Program-made: the position numbers and the translations under genes
Notes under the pieces: model-generated
The model's database searches: none
Told to the model about the DNA's origin: nothing
What the model saw: the letters and a program-made list of their open reading frames with translations, nothing else
Assembly: GCA_002701845.1 (NCBI GenBank)
Contig: NZXG01000007.1
Coordinates: 16,467-80,466, forward strand
Reading direction: 5' to 3'
Source of the DNA: Pseudomonadales bacterium
GTDB lineage: Bacteria; Pseudomonadota; Gammaproteobacteria; Pseudomonadales; Ketobacteraceae
DNA length: 64,000 nucleotides
Shown here: in pieces, positions 45,786 through 55,524 of the stretch
How the letters are laid out: every line of letters starts with the position of its first letter
Position numbering within the stretch: position 1 is the stretch's first letter

Positions 45786-47204
45786 ATGAAAAACTACCTT
45801 CGACCGCGGAGTCACCGCCCCTGGCGGACGAGTGGGGTATTAGTGATTCTGGTAGTGTTGTGGCTGCCGGGATTGCTATCGGCGGGTACCTTATTCTCTG
45901 CCGCCACGGCGGGGTATATCTATGGCTTTCCCCTGGTGTTAATGGGGGAGACATTCGAGGGCATGACCGGCCCCCAGCGCTCCTGCCAGCTGGGGGCGGA
46001 CGTAAACCGTTTCGTCCATGTGCTGGAACCGCCCGGTCCGGATTTCAAGGCGGTGGTGCGACCCAATGTGGATACCCTGTATTCCTCAGCCATGCTGGAT
46101 CTGTCCCGGGGGCCGGTGCTGTTGGATATGCCTGCGGTGACAGACCGCTATGTGCTGATGGCGCTGCTGGATGCCTGGTCGAACAATTTTGCCGGTGTTG
46201 GCACTCAGACCCATGGTGCGACAGCGGGCCATTATGCCATTACCGGCCCCGGTTGGAGTGGCGGTGTGCCCATGGGCTATGAGCGTATTGATGCCCCCAC
46301 CGATCTGGTGTGGATCGTTGGCCGCACGGAGCTGCGGGATGAGAGCGACGTGTCGGCGGTGAACCGCATTCAGCACCAGTATCAGCTGACGCCCCTGGCC
46401 GGGGCCGGGGAAGCGGCTGTGGCAGCAACCTGTGTTCCGGATGGGGAAAAAACACCGCCCATTGACGTTGTAAAGTCACTCAGCGGTCGTGACTATTTTC
46501 AACGTTTGGCGGATTTAATGGCGCGTTACCCGCCACCCCCTGAGGATGACTTTATGGTGCAGGCATTACAGCGGCTGGGGATCAGGCCCGGGGCGGAAGG
46601 TGACACCCAGCAGCCGGATTGGCGTCAGATCTGGGCCATGAACTATGGACGTTATATGGGCCAGGCCAGCCTCGGTTTTGCCACCGATCTGCTGGGGCTC
46701 AACGGCTGGGGACCCAACCCCGAACTGATTCCCCTGGGTGACTACGGCAAGCGTTACTTTATTCGGGCGGTGGTGGCGCAAGTGGGCTTTGGCGCCAACC
46801 GGGGCGAGTTTGCGGTTTACCAAAACGCCAGCCGCGATGCCAGGCTGCGCCTGTTGTCCGGTCAGCATCAATACCGGATGACTTTTAAGGCGGATGAACC
46901 GCCACCGGTCAATGCGTTCTGGTCCATAACGGTGTACGGCGAGGACGGCTTTCTGCGGGATAATCCGGTGGCCCAGGCCATGGGGTTGCAACGTTATGCC
47001 TTGGGCAGTAGCAGTGATCTGGTGAGCGATGAACAGGGCAATGTCAGCTTGTATTTTGCCAGTGTGCCGCCACCGGGGATTCCATTATCCAACTGGCTGC
47101 CGGTACCGGAGGGGGTGTTTCAGGCCACCATTCGCTTGTACGATCCGGCACCGTCCATTCTCAGAAATGATTGGCGGGTGCCGGCAATGGAACGGCTGGA
47201 TTAG
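45786..47204 (+). CDS. Secreted DUF1254/DUF1214-domain protein
   Basis: The 472-residue product has a signal peptide (hydrophobic VLVILVVLWLPGLLSA), then a DUF1254 domain (AGYIYGFPLVLMGETF, VVRPNVDTLYSSAMLDLS) and a C-terminal DUF1214 domain (MTFKADEPPPVNAFWSITVYGEDGFL and YFASVPPPGIPLSNWLP). No enzymatic function is established to my knowledge; such proteins are common in environmental bacteria and some sit with hydrocarbon or lipid genes. ATG 45786 is used because it starts the signal peptide; an upstream frame start at 45684 lacks support. The divergent AraC-type gene is its likely regulator. Confidence 0.82.
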   Translation: MKNYLRPRSHRPWRTSGVLVILVVLWLPGLLSAGTLFSAATAGYIYGFPLVLMGETFEGMTGPQRSCQLGADVNRFVHVLEPPGPDFKAVVRPNVDTLYSSAMLDLSRGPVLLDMPAVTDRYVLMALLDAWSNNFAGVGTQTHGATAGHYAITGPGWSGGVPMGYERIDAPTDLVWIVGRTELRDESDVSAVNRIQHQYQLTPLAGAGEAAVAATCVPDGEKTPPIDVVKSLSGRDYFQRLADLMARYPPPPEDDFMVQALQRLGIRPGAEGDTQQPDWRQIWAMNYGRYMGQASLGFATDLLGLNGWGPNPELIPLGDYGKRYFIRAVVAQVGFGANRGEFAVYQNASRDARLRLLSGQHQYRMTFKADEPPPVNAFWSITVYGEDGFLRDNPVAQAMGLQRYALGSSSDLVSDEQGNVSLYFASVPPPGIPLSNWLPVPEGVFQATIRLYDPAPSILRNDWRVPAMERLD

Positions 47205-47248
47205 TGGGCAATTATCACTGGCAAATGCCGTCTGCACCGGCGCCAGCG

Positions 47249-47284
47249 AGTGCCGGTTACCAGCGGCTGGCAACCGGCACTTTG
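47249..47284. terminator. Hairpin terminator between DUF1254 gene and gatB
   Basis: AGTGCCGGTT (47249-47258) pairs perfectly with AACCGGCACT (47272-47281), and CCAG/CTGG extends the stem inside the loop. A short T run follows on the plus strand. It lies between two convergent genes and can serve both. Confidence 0.65.
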
Positions 47285-47298
47285 CCGGATCAATAAAC

Positions 47299-48744
47299 TT
47301 ATCCCAGCTTTTTCGCCAGAATCTCATTCACCATTTGTGGATTGGCTTTGCCCTTGGACGCTTTCATGGTCTGACCCACAAAGTAACCGATCAGCTTTTT
47401 ACGCTTTTTGTCGTCGGCGGCCTGGTACTGCGCCACTTGGTCCGGGCTGCTGGCGATCACTTCATCGACGATGGCTTCAATGGCGCTGGTATCGGTTTCC
47501 TGCTTCAGGCCCTGAGATTCAATGATCTGATCCGCGCTGCCGCCGTGGTTCCACAGTTCTTCAAAAATCTGTTTGGCGATCTTGCCGGAGATGGTGTTGT
47601 CGGCAATCCGTTTTAGCAGGCCGCCCAATTGCTCAGCGGTCACCGGGCTGGCGTCGATCTCCAGATCGTTTTTATTCAGCGCCCCCAGCAGTTCCACGCT
47701 CACCCAGTTGGCGCAGAGTTTGGGTTTGGCCCCGGACACCGCCACCACGGTTTCAAAGTAATCCGCCAGTACCCGATCCGCCGCCAGCACCCGGGCGTCG
47801 TAGTCGGACAGCTCCAGCTCAGCCTGAAAGCGCTCGATTTTCTGCGCCGGTAATTCCGGCAGGCTGGCGCGAACCCGGTCCACGGTCTGCTCGGTGACTT
47901 CCAGCGGCAACAGATCCGGGTCCGGGAAGTACCGATAATCGTTAGCCTCCTCCTTGGTGCGCATGGCAAAGGTTTTGTCCTTTACCGGGTCGTACAGCAC
48001 CGTGGCCTGTTCGATGGCGCGGCCGGATTCCAGCTCGTCCATCTGCCATTCAATCTCGGCATTGATGGCTTTTTCCACATTGCGGAAGGAGTTGACGTTC
48101 TTGATTTCCCGGCGGGTACCAAATTCCGTTTCACCCTGTGGTCGCAAGGAAACATTGCAGTCACAGCGCATGTTGCCCTTGGACATGTCGCCGTCGGAAA
48201 TATCCAGATAGCGAATCAGCGAGTGGATGGCCTTGGCGTAAGCCACCGCCTCTTTGGCGGAACGCATATCCGGCTCGGAAACGATTTCCAGCAGCGGCGT
48301 GCCGGCCCGGTTGAGGTCGATACCGCTCATGCCGTGGTAATCCTCGTGCAGGGATTTGCCGGCGTCCTCTTCGAGATGAGCGCGGGTGATGCCGATGCGT
48401 TTGCTGCTGCCGTCCTCCAGGGTGATTTCCAGATGGCCCATGCCCACAATGGGCAGTTCGAACTGGGAAATCTGATAACCCTTGGGCAGGTCGGGATAGA
48501 AATAATTTTTACGGGCGAACACCGAGCGGGGGGCAATCTCTGCTTCGATCCCCAGGCCAAACTTGATGGCTTTCTCCACCGCGCCGGCGTTTAACACCGG
48601 CAGCACGCCGGGCATCCCCAGGTCGATAAGAGAGGCCTGAGTGTTGGGCTCGGCGCCAAAGGTGGTGGCGGAGCCGGAAAAAATTTTCGACCGGGTGGCA
48701 AGCTGCACATGCACCTCCAACCCGATGACCACTTCCCAGGACAT
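47299..48744 (-). CDS. gatB: Asp-tRNA(Asn)/Glu-tRNA(Gln) amidotransferase subunit B
   Basis: The 481-residue protein starts [13 protein letters not shown] and has the GatB motifs [27 protein letters not shown] and MRCDCNVS, with the C-terminal YqeY-like tail. It phosphorylates misacylated tRNA and receives ammonia from GatA. It follows gatA after 11 bases. Confidence 0.96.
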   Translation of the reverse strand: MSWEVVIGLEVHVQLATRSKIFSGSATTFGAEPNTQASLIDLGMPGVLPVLNAGAVEKAIKFGLGIEAEIAPRSVFARKNYFYPDLPKGYQISQFELPIVGMGHLEITLEDGSSKRIGITRAHLEEDAGKSLHEDYHGMSGIDLNRAGTPLLEIVSEPDMRSAKEAVAYAKAIHSLIRYLDISDGDMSKGNMRCDCNVSLRPQGETEFGTRREIKNVNSFRNVEKAINAEIEWQMDELESGRAIEQATVLYDPVKDKTFAMRTKEEANDYRYFPDPDLLPLEVTEQTVDRVRASLPELPAQKIERFQAELELSDYDARVLAADRVLADYFETVVAVSGAKPKLCANWVSVELLGALNKNDLEIDASPVTAEQLGGLLKRIADNTISGKIAKQIFEELWNHGGSADQIIESQGLKQETDTSAIEAIVDEVIASSPDQVAQYQAADDKKRKKLIGYFVGQTMKASKGKANPQMVNEILAKKLG

Positions 48745-48755
48745 GGCGGGCCTCC

Positions 48756-50210
48756 TTATGCAAATGCCGCTGGCAGTTGCGCGTGCCAGTCGGTTTCTTG
48801 TTGATAACGATGGGCCACGTTCAGCAGCCGGGCCTCGTCGAAATAATTACCGATGATCTGCAGCCCCACCGGGCGGCCCTGGCTCATGCCGGCGGGGATG
48901 GAAATTCCCGGCAGCCCGGCCATGTTCACCGAGATGGTGTAGATGTCCGACAGATACATGGACACCGGATCGGCGGCCTTTTCCCCCAGCTTGAAGCCGG
49001 CATTGGGGGAAGTGGGCCCCATGATCACATCCACCTGTTGGAACGCCGCGTCGAAATCATTTTTGATCAGCCGGCGGGCTTTCTGGGCCTTCAGGTAATA
49101 GGCATCGTAATAGCCGGCGGAGAGGGCGTAGGTGCCGATCAGAATCCGACGTTTCACTTCATCGCCAAACCCTTCGCCCCGGCTGCGCTTGTACAGGTCC
49201 TCCAGATCCATCGGATCTGCGCAGCGATAGCCAAAGCGCACCCCGTCATAGCGGGACAGATTGGAGGAGGCCTCCGCCGGCGCCACCACGTAATAGGCGG
49301 GTATGGATAAATGGGTATTGGGCAGCTCGATGTCCACCAGAGTGGCCCCCAGTTTTTCGTACTGGGCGATGGCGGCCTGCACCACGGCACCCACTTCGGC
49401 ATCCAGGCCCTGGTCGAAAAACTCTTTGGGCAGGCCGATGCGCAAGCCATCCAGGGGCCGGTTGAGGTCGGCGGTGAAGTCCGGCACCTCGATATCGGTG
49501 CTGGTGGAATCCCGGTGGTCAAATCCCGCCATGGCGTTCAGCAGCAGCGCGGCATCTTCCGCGGTCTGGGTCATGGGCCCGGCCTGATCCAGGGATGAGG
49601 CGAAGGCAATCATGCCCCAGCGGGAGACCCGGCCGTAGGTGGGTTTCAATCCGGTAATGCCACACAGGCTGGCGGGCTGACGAATGGAGCCGCCGGTGTC
49701 GGTGCCGGTGGCCGCCGGCGCCAGCCGCGCCGCCACCGCCGCGGCGGAACCACCGGAGGAGCCGCCGGGTACGTAGTCGGTGTCCCAGGGGTTGTTGACC
49801 GGGCCATAGAAGCTGGTTTCGTTGGAGGAGCCCATGGCGAACTCGTCCATATTGGTTTTGCCCAGGGTCACCACCCCGGCCGCTGCCAGCTGCGCCACCA
49901 CCGTGGCATCGTAGGGGGCGATGAAGTTATCCAGCATGCGGGAGGCGCAACTGGTTTTCACCCCCTGGGTGCAGAAAATGTCCTTGTGGGCAATGGGAAT
50001 CCCGGTGAGGGGAGTGGCCTTGCCGGCGGCCCGATGCTGATCGGCGGCCCGGGCCTGGGTCATGGCCTGTTCCTGGGTGACCGTAATGAAGCTGTTCAGC
50101 TGTGGATCGTGCTGAGCGATACGCTCCAGGTAATGCCGGGTCAGCTCCTCGCTTGATACCTGGCCGTTGGCCAGGGCCTCGGACAACGCTTTCAAAGTCT
50201 GGTTATGCAT
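48756..50210 (-). CDS. gatA: Asp-tRNA(Asn)/Glu-tRNA(Gln) amidotransferase subunit A
   Basis: The 484-residue amidase has the Ser-cisSer-Lys triad: Lys in PIAHKDIFC, the Gly/Ser-rich [11 protein letters not shown], and [12 protein letters not shown]. It releases ammonia from glutamine for GatB. The presence of gatCAB suggests at least one of GlnRS or AsnRS works by the indirect path, or both co-exist; a tRNA-Gln gene is in this window. Confidence 0.96.
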   Translation of the reverse strand: MHNQTLKALSEALANGQVSSEELTRHYLERIAQHDPQLNSFITVTQEQAMTQARAADQHRAAGKATPLTGIPIAHKDIFCTQGVKTSCASRMLDNFIAPYDATVVAQLAAAGVVTLGKTNMDEFAMGSSNETSFYGPVNNPWDTDYVPGGSSGGSAAAVAARLAPAATGTDTGGSIRQPASLCGITGLKPTYGRVSRWGMIAFASSLDQAGPMTQTAEDAALLLNAMAGFDHRDSTSTDIEVPDFTADLNRPLDGLRIGLPKEFFDQGLDAEVGAVVQAAIAQYEKLGATLVDIELPNTHLSIPAYYVVAPAEASSNLSRYDGVRFGYRCADPMDLEDLYKRSRGEGFGDEVKRRILIGTYALSAGYYDAYYLKAQKARRLIKNDFDAAFQQVDVIMGPTSPNAGFKLGEKAADPVSMYLSDIYTISVNMAGLPGISIPAGMSQGRPVGLQIIGNYFDEARLLNVAHRYQQETDWHAQLPAAFA

Positions 50211-50225
50211 GAATCGGTTACCTGA

Positions 50226-50513
50226 TCATTCAATCACTTTGGGCACAAGGTACAGGCCGTCTTCCACCGCCGGCGCGATTTGCTGGTAAGCCTCGCGCTG
50301 ATTGGTTTCAGTGACCTGGTCATCCCGCAGGCGCTGGATCGCATCCGTGGGGTGGGCCATGGGGGCCACCCCTTCGGTGGGGGCCGCCTGCAGCTGCTCG
50401 ATCAGACCCAGGATGGAGGTCAGCCGCTCGGTAGTGGCGGGGATTTCGTCCTCCGCCAGTTGCAGGCGGGCCAGATGGGCTATTTTCAGCACGTCATCTT
50501 TATGCAGTGCCAT
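50226..50513 (-). CDS. gatC: Asp-tRNA(Asn)/Glu-tRNA(Gln) amidotransferase subunit C
   Basis: The 95-residue product has the GatC pattern [16 protein letters not shown] at the start and a C-terminal [29 protein letters not shown] tail (18 residues of which are family typical). It links GatA and GatB. ATG 50513 is used; an upstream extension of 77 codons has no support. It is divergent from mreB, an arrangement I recall in Pseudomonas. Confidence 0.94.
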   Translation of the reverse strand: MALHKDDVLKIAHLARLQLAEDEIPATTERLTSILGLIEQLQAAPTEGVAPMAHPTDAIQRLRDDQVTETNQREAYQQIAPAVEDGLYLVPKVIE

Positions 50514-50712
50514 GGGGGACTCCGGCTGTGATTTCGGGAAAGGGCGTATGGTACCAGAATTTGACCGGGGGTCGATCCCGGCGGCAGTGCGCGATGGGCG
50601 CCCACAGCACGGGTGTAAGTGCATAATAGAAGTGGTAAAATCGGATATGGTACCTTGCCGAACCAGGCCGGCACTGCTATTGTTCCGGCAATAGTGCAGC
50701 GGACGCCAGTGG

Positions 50713-51824
<1,112 letters not shown>

Positions 51825-51856
51825 GGGCGGCCGTCAGCTATCGAACGCAGGCAGCG

Positions 51857-51889
51857 AAGCCGGCCGCTGACATCAGGGCCGGCTTTTTT
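51857..51889 (+). terminator. Intrinsic terminator after mreB
   Basis: AAGCCGGCC (51857-51865) pairs perfectly with GGCCGGCTT (51877-51885) and a T-run follows to 51889. This is a textbook terminator inside the mre cluster and should reduce transcription into mreC. Confidence 0.85.
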
Positions 51890-51890
51890 G

Positions 51891-51920
51891 TTGTCTGATA
51901 ATTGTTGGTTTTCTGATAAT
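51891..51920 (+). promoter_or_regulatory. Candidate promoter for mreC-mreD
   Basis: TTGTCT (51891-51896), 18 bases, then a TG-extended GATAAT (51915-51920) directly after the terminator. It would restart transcription 86 bases before the proposed mreC start. Confidence 0.4.
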
Positions 51921-52005
51921 ATGACAGCGGCATTTTGCATGCTCAGAAACGGTTTTTTAATGCGCCTCCGGCCGTTGGCGCCGCCACCGCAGGGAGGGTG
52001 ACGCG

Positions 52006-52968
52006 ATCAAGCCCATTTTCGGTCAGAATACGGCCTACCGGTATCGTCTGATACTCTGCGTCCTGTTATCTTTTGTGCTGATATTCCTGGATCACCGGTT
52101 CAATTTTATGAACCCGGTGCGCTTCAGTCTGTCGGTGGTGACCGCCCCCATTCATTATGTGGCCAATATTCCCCAGCGTCTGCTGTCCTGGTCCGCAGAG
52201 GGCATGCGCAGCCGCGAGGATCTGGAGGATGAAAATCTGCGCCTGCAGTCGGAAGTGCTGGTGTTGAAGCGCCGGGTGCAGAAGCTGGCGTCCACGGTGG
52301 CGGAAAACACCCGCCTGAAAGAGCTGATGAATGCCTCCGACCTGCTGGACGATCAGGTGCTGATCGCGGAAATCATCGGTGTGGACCCAGACCCCTATCG
52401 CCACGAGGCTATCATCGACAAGGGCGCCCGGGACAATGTCTATGTGGGGCAGGCGGTGCTGGATGCCGAGGGACTGATGGGCCAGGTGATCGAGGTGGGG
52501 CTGTTGTCCAGCCGGGTGCTACTGATTTCCGATATTTCCCATGGCCTGCCGGTGCATGTAAACCGCAACGGGGTGCGGGCCATTGCGGTGGGCTCCGGCA
52601 AGCTGGATCTGCTGAATCTGATTCATGTGCCGGACACCGCCGATATTGCCCGGGGCGACCTGCTGGTGAGTTCCGGCCTGGGGGGGCGTTTCCCCAAGGG
52701 TTACCCGGTGGGTGTGGTCACCAAAGTGGAACACGACCCCGGGCGCCCCTTTGCCCTGGTGGAGGCCAAGCCCATGGCCAACCTGGATCGCTCCCGCCAT
52801 GTGCTCCTGGTGTTTTCCGAGGAAGGCCGGCGCATGTTGCCGTTGGCCACCGGGGGGGAGGCCGCCAGCGTGCCGCCCCCAGCGTCTGCCGCCGCCGCCG
52901 CGCCGGAGTCCGAGTCGCCACCGGGGCCGGCAGCGCCACCCGCGGAGGAGGTCACCGATGGAGATTAG
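52006..52968 (+). CDS. mreC: Rod-shape-determining protein MreC, apparent ATC start
   Basis: The protein has one N-terminal membrane helix (YRYRLILCVLLSFVLIFLDH), a coiled coil and two beta barrels (typical GLMGQVIEV, SSRVLLISD, GLGGRFPKGYPVGVV), ending in a Pro/Ala-rich tail. It links MreB to the wall-synthesis enzymes. Start problem: the frame is open from 51961 but has no ATG, GTG or TTG before GTG 52075, which would cut off part of the membrane helix. ATC 52006 stands 8 bases after AGGGAGG and gives IKPIFGQNTAYR, so it is the proposed start (320 codons). A G-to-C error or mutation of an original ATG fits equally. Overlaps mreD by 11 bases. Confidence 0.85.
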   Translation: MKPIFGQNTAYRYRLILCVLLSFVLIFLDHRFNFMNPVRFSLSVVTAPIHYVANIPQRLLSWSAEGMRSREDLEDENLRLQSEVLVLKRRVQKLASTVAENTRLKELMNASDLLDDQVLIAEIIGVDPDPYRHEAIIDKGARDNVYVGQAVLDAEGLMGQVIEVGLLSSRVLLISDISHGLPVHVNRNGVRAIAVGSGKLDLLNLIHVPDTADIARGDLLVSSGLGGRFPKGYPVGVVTKVEHDPGRPFALVEAKPMANLDRSRHVLLVFSEEGRRMLPLATGGEAASVPPPASAAAAAPESESPPGPAAPPAEEVTDGD

Positions 52969-53446
52969 AGCCAGCGGCGACCAGTTGGGGCCGGTGATCG
53001 TCAGCCTGCTGCTGGCGGCGGTACTGGCGGTGGTGCCGGTGCCGGAGTGGGCCACCGGGGTAAGGCCGGCCTGGGTGCCCCTGGTACTGATTTACTGGGT
53101 GATCGCCATGCCGCACCGTATTGGTGTAATGACCGGCTGGAGCGTGGGCCTCTTGCTGGACGCCCTCACCGGGGCGGTACTGGGTCAGAATGCCCTGGGG
53201 CTGGCGTTGATTGCTTACATCGCTTATGTATTGCATCTGCGGATCCGGGTGTTTCCCGTCTGGCAGCAGTGTCTGGCTATTCTGGTATTGGTGGGTTTCT
53301 ACCAACTGGTGAGTATCATGGTCATGCGTGCGGTCCAAATAACACCCTGGACATTCTGGTACTGGGCGTCGGTGCTGGTGTCGGCGCTGGCCTGGCCACT
53401 GGTGACCCTGGGGTTGGGTTATCTGCGGGGACGCCGTGTCTTTTGA
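52958..53446 (+). CDS. mreD: Rod-shape-determining protein MreD
   Basis: The 162-residue product has five or six hydrophobic helices (VSLLLAAVLAVVPVPEWA, PLVLIYWVIAMPHRIGVMTGW) and ends in a basic RGRRVF. It works with MreC in the elongation complex. ATG 52958 follows GGAGGAG and lies inside the end of mreC. Confidence 0.92.
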   Translation: MEIRASGDQLGPVIVSLLLAAVLAVVPVPEWATGVRPAWVPLVLIYWVIAMPHRIGVMTGWSVGLLLDALTGAVLGQNALGLALIAYIAYVLHLRIRVFPVWQQCLAILVLVGFYQLVSIMVMRAVQITPWTFWYWASVLVSALAWPLVTLGLGYLRGRRVF

Positions 53447-54053
53447 CGGGATTTATCTGGCCTCCCGCTCCCCCCGCCGGCGGGAGCTGTTGCGGCAGAT
53501 TGGTGTGCGCTTCACTGCGGTGAGCGCCGATGTGGATGAAACCGTGCAGCCGGGTGAGGCCCCCGTCGCCTATGTCAGCCGGCTGGCGCTGTTGAAGGCG
53601 CGGACCCTGTGGCAACAGGTGGCGGTTGGGCAGGCGGCCGCCCACCCGGTATTGGGCTCCGATACTACGGTGGTGCTGGACAATCGCATTCTGGGCAAAC
53701 CCCGGGACCAAACCGAGGCGGCGTCCATGTTGCTGGCGCTGGCGGGCCGCAGTCATCAGGTTATGACGGCGGTGGCGTTGGTGCATGACAGCGGCGTGGA
53801 ACAGGCCCTGGTGACCACCGAGGTGACATTTGGCCCCATCAGTGCGGAGCAGGCGGCGGCCTATTGGGCCACCGGGGAGCCGGCGGACAAGGCCGGTGGC
53901 TACGGCATTCAAGGCCTGGGGGCCGTGTTCGTGGAACAGATCAAAGGCAGTTATACCGCTGTGGTGGGCCTGCCCTTGTTTGAAACAGCCAATCTGTTGC
54001 GAAAGGTGGGGGTCCGCCTGTGGCAACAGCCAGAGATGACAGGCAATGAGTGA
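53436..54053 (+). CDS. Maf-family nucleotide pyrophosphatase (dTTP/UTP type, YhdE-like)
   Basis: The 205-residue protein begins with the Maf hallmark LASRSPRRRELL and has LGSDTTVVLD and ADKAGGYGIQGLG. It hydrolyses non-canonical or canonical nucleotides to monophosphates. The position between mreD and rng matches yhdE in E. coli. Start is GTG 53436, 11 bases inside mreD. Confidence 0.92.
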   Translation: MSFDGIYLASRSPRRRELLRQIGVRFTAVSADVDETVQPGEAPVAYVSRLALLKARTLWQQVAVGQAAAHPVLGSDTTVVLDNRILGKPRDQTEAASMLLALAGRSHQVMTAVALVHDSGVEQALVTTEVTFGPISAEQAAAYWATGEPADKAGGYGIQGLGAVFVEQIKGSYTAVVGLPLFETANLLRKVGVRLWQQPEMTGNE

Positions 54054-55512
54054 AGAATTACTGGTGAACGTCACCCCCATGGAAACCCGGGTGGCGGTGG
54101 TGGAAAACGGCGTGGTGCAGGAGTTGTTCCTGGAGCGCACCGCCAAGCGTGGCCTGGTGGGCAGTATCTATAAGGGCAAAGTGGCCCGGGTGCTGCCGGG
54201 CATGCAGGCGGCGTTTGTGGATATTGGTCTGGAGCGGGCGGCGTTCCTGCACGCCAAGGACATCTGGCAGCCCGACGCTGACAATGGGGCCGACACCCCC
54301 GGCATCGCTGACCTGGTGACCGAAGGTCAGCCCCTGGTGGTGCAGATCACCAAGGATATGATCGGCACCAAGGGCGCCCGGCTCACCACCCACCTCTCCA
54401 TTCCCTCCCGGTTTCTGGTTTACATGCCTTACACGGAGCATATCGGAATCTCCCAGCGGATCGAGGATGAACAGGAACGGGAACGGTTGCGGCAAATGAT
54501 GGACACTGTGCTACAGGAACGGGATGATATTCCCAAAAAGGGATTCATTCTGCGCACTGCCGCTGAAGGAGCCACGGAGGAGGCGCTGCGCCGGGACGTG
54601 GACTTCCTGCGGCGGTTGTGGCGGGCGGTGAATGAAAAAATCGCCCGATCCAATCCGGTAACCCTCATTCACCGGGACCTGGGGCTGGCCATGCGCACCC
54701 TGCGGGACGAAGTGCGCCCCGGGGTGGAGAAAGTGCGGATCGATTCCCGGGAAACCTACGGCAAGGTGATTGAGTTCGTGCGGGAATACATTCCTGACGT
54801 GGAATCCCTGGTGGAGCACTACCCTGGCGAACGGCCGATTTTTGATCTGTATAGTGTGGAGCAGGAACTGCAAAAGGCCCTGGCCCGGCAGGTACCTCTG
54901 AAATCCGGCGGTCACCTGATCATCGACCAGACCGAAGCCATGTCCACCATTGATGTAAACACCGGCGCCTTTGTGGGCCATCGCAATCTGGAAGAGACCA
55001 TCTTCAAAACCAACCTGGAAGCCACCCAGGCCATCGCCCGTCAGCTGCGACTGCGCAACCTGGGGGGCATTATCATCATCGATTTTATCGATATGGAGGA
55101 TCCGGAGCATCGGCGCCAGGTGTTGCGGATGTTTGAAAAGGCCCTGGAGCGGGACCACGCCAAAACCAAGATCACCCAGGTGTCCGAGCTGGGGCTGGTG
55201 GAAATGACCCGCAAGCGCACCCGGGAAAGTCTGGCCCGGGTCATGTGTGAGGACTGCCCCACCTGTGGTGGCCGGGGCATTGTCAAAACCCCGGAAACCG
55301 TGTGTTACGAGATCTTCCGGGAGATCCTGCGCCAGTTCCGTGCCTACGAGGTGGAAGCCTTTCTGGTAATCGCCTCCCAGGCGGTGGTGGACCGGCTGTT
55401 GGATGAGGAGTCCGCCAACGTGGCGGATCTGGAGATCTTCATCAAGAAAACCATCCGCTTTCAGGTGGAAACCCTTTACTCCCAGGAGGAGTTTGATGTG
55501 GTGCTCATGTAG
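54046..55512 (+). CDS. rng: Ribonuclease G
   Basis: The 488-residue protein has an S1 domain embedded near the N-terminus (GSIYKGKVARVLPGMQAAFVDIG), catalytic Asp-rich motifs (STIDVNTGAFVG, IIIIDFIDM) and the Zn-link Cys pair CPTCGG. It matures 16S rRNA 5' ends and degrades mRNA. ATG 54046 overlaps the maf stop. Confidence 0.95.
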   Translation: MSEELLVNVTPMETRVAVVENGVVQELFLERTAKRGLVGSIYKGKVARVLPGMQAAFVDIGLERAAFLHAKDIWQPDADNGADTPGIADLVTEGQPLVVQITKDMIGTKGARLTTHLSIPSRFLVYMPYTEHIGISQRIEDEQERERLRQMMDTVLQERDDIPKKGFILRTAAEGATEEALRRDVDFLRRLWRAVNEKIARSNPVTLIHRDLGLAMRTLRDEVRPGVEKVRIDSRETYGKVIEFVREYIPDVESLVEHYPGERPIFDLYSVEQELQKALARQVPLKSGGHLIIDQTEAMSTIDVNTGAFVGHRNLEETIFKTNLEATQAIARQLRLRNLGGIIIIDFIDMEDPEHRRQVLRMFEKALERDHAKTKITQVSELGLVEMTRKRTRESLARVMCEDCPTCGGRGIVKTPETVCYEIFREILRQFRAYEVEAFLVIASQAVVDRLLDEESANVADLEIFIKKTIRFQVETLYSQEEFDVVLM

Positions 55513-55524
55513 TCGGAGCACAGC

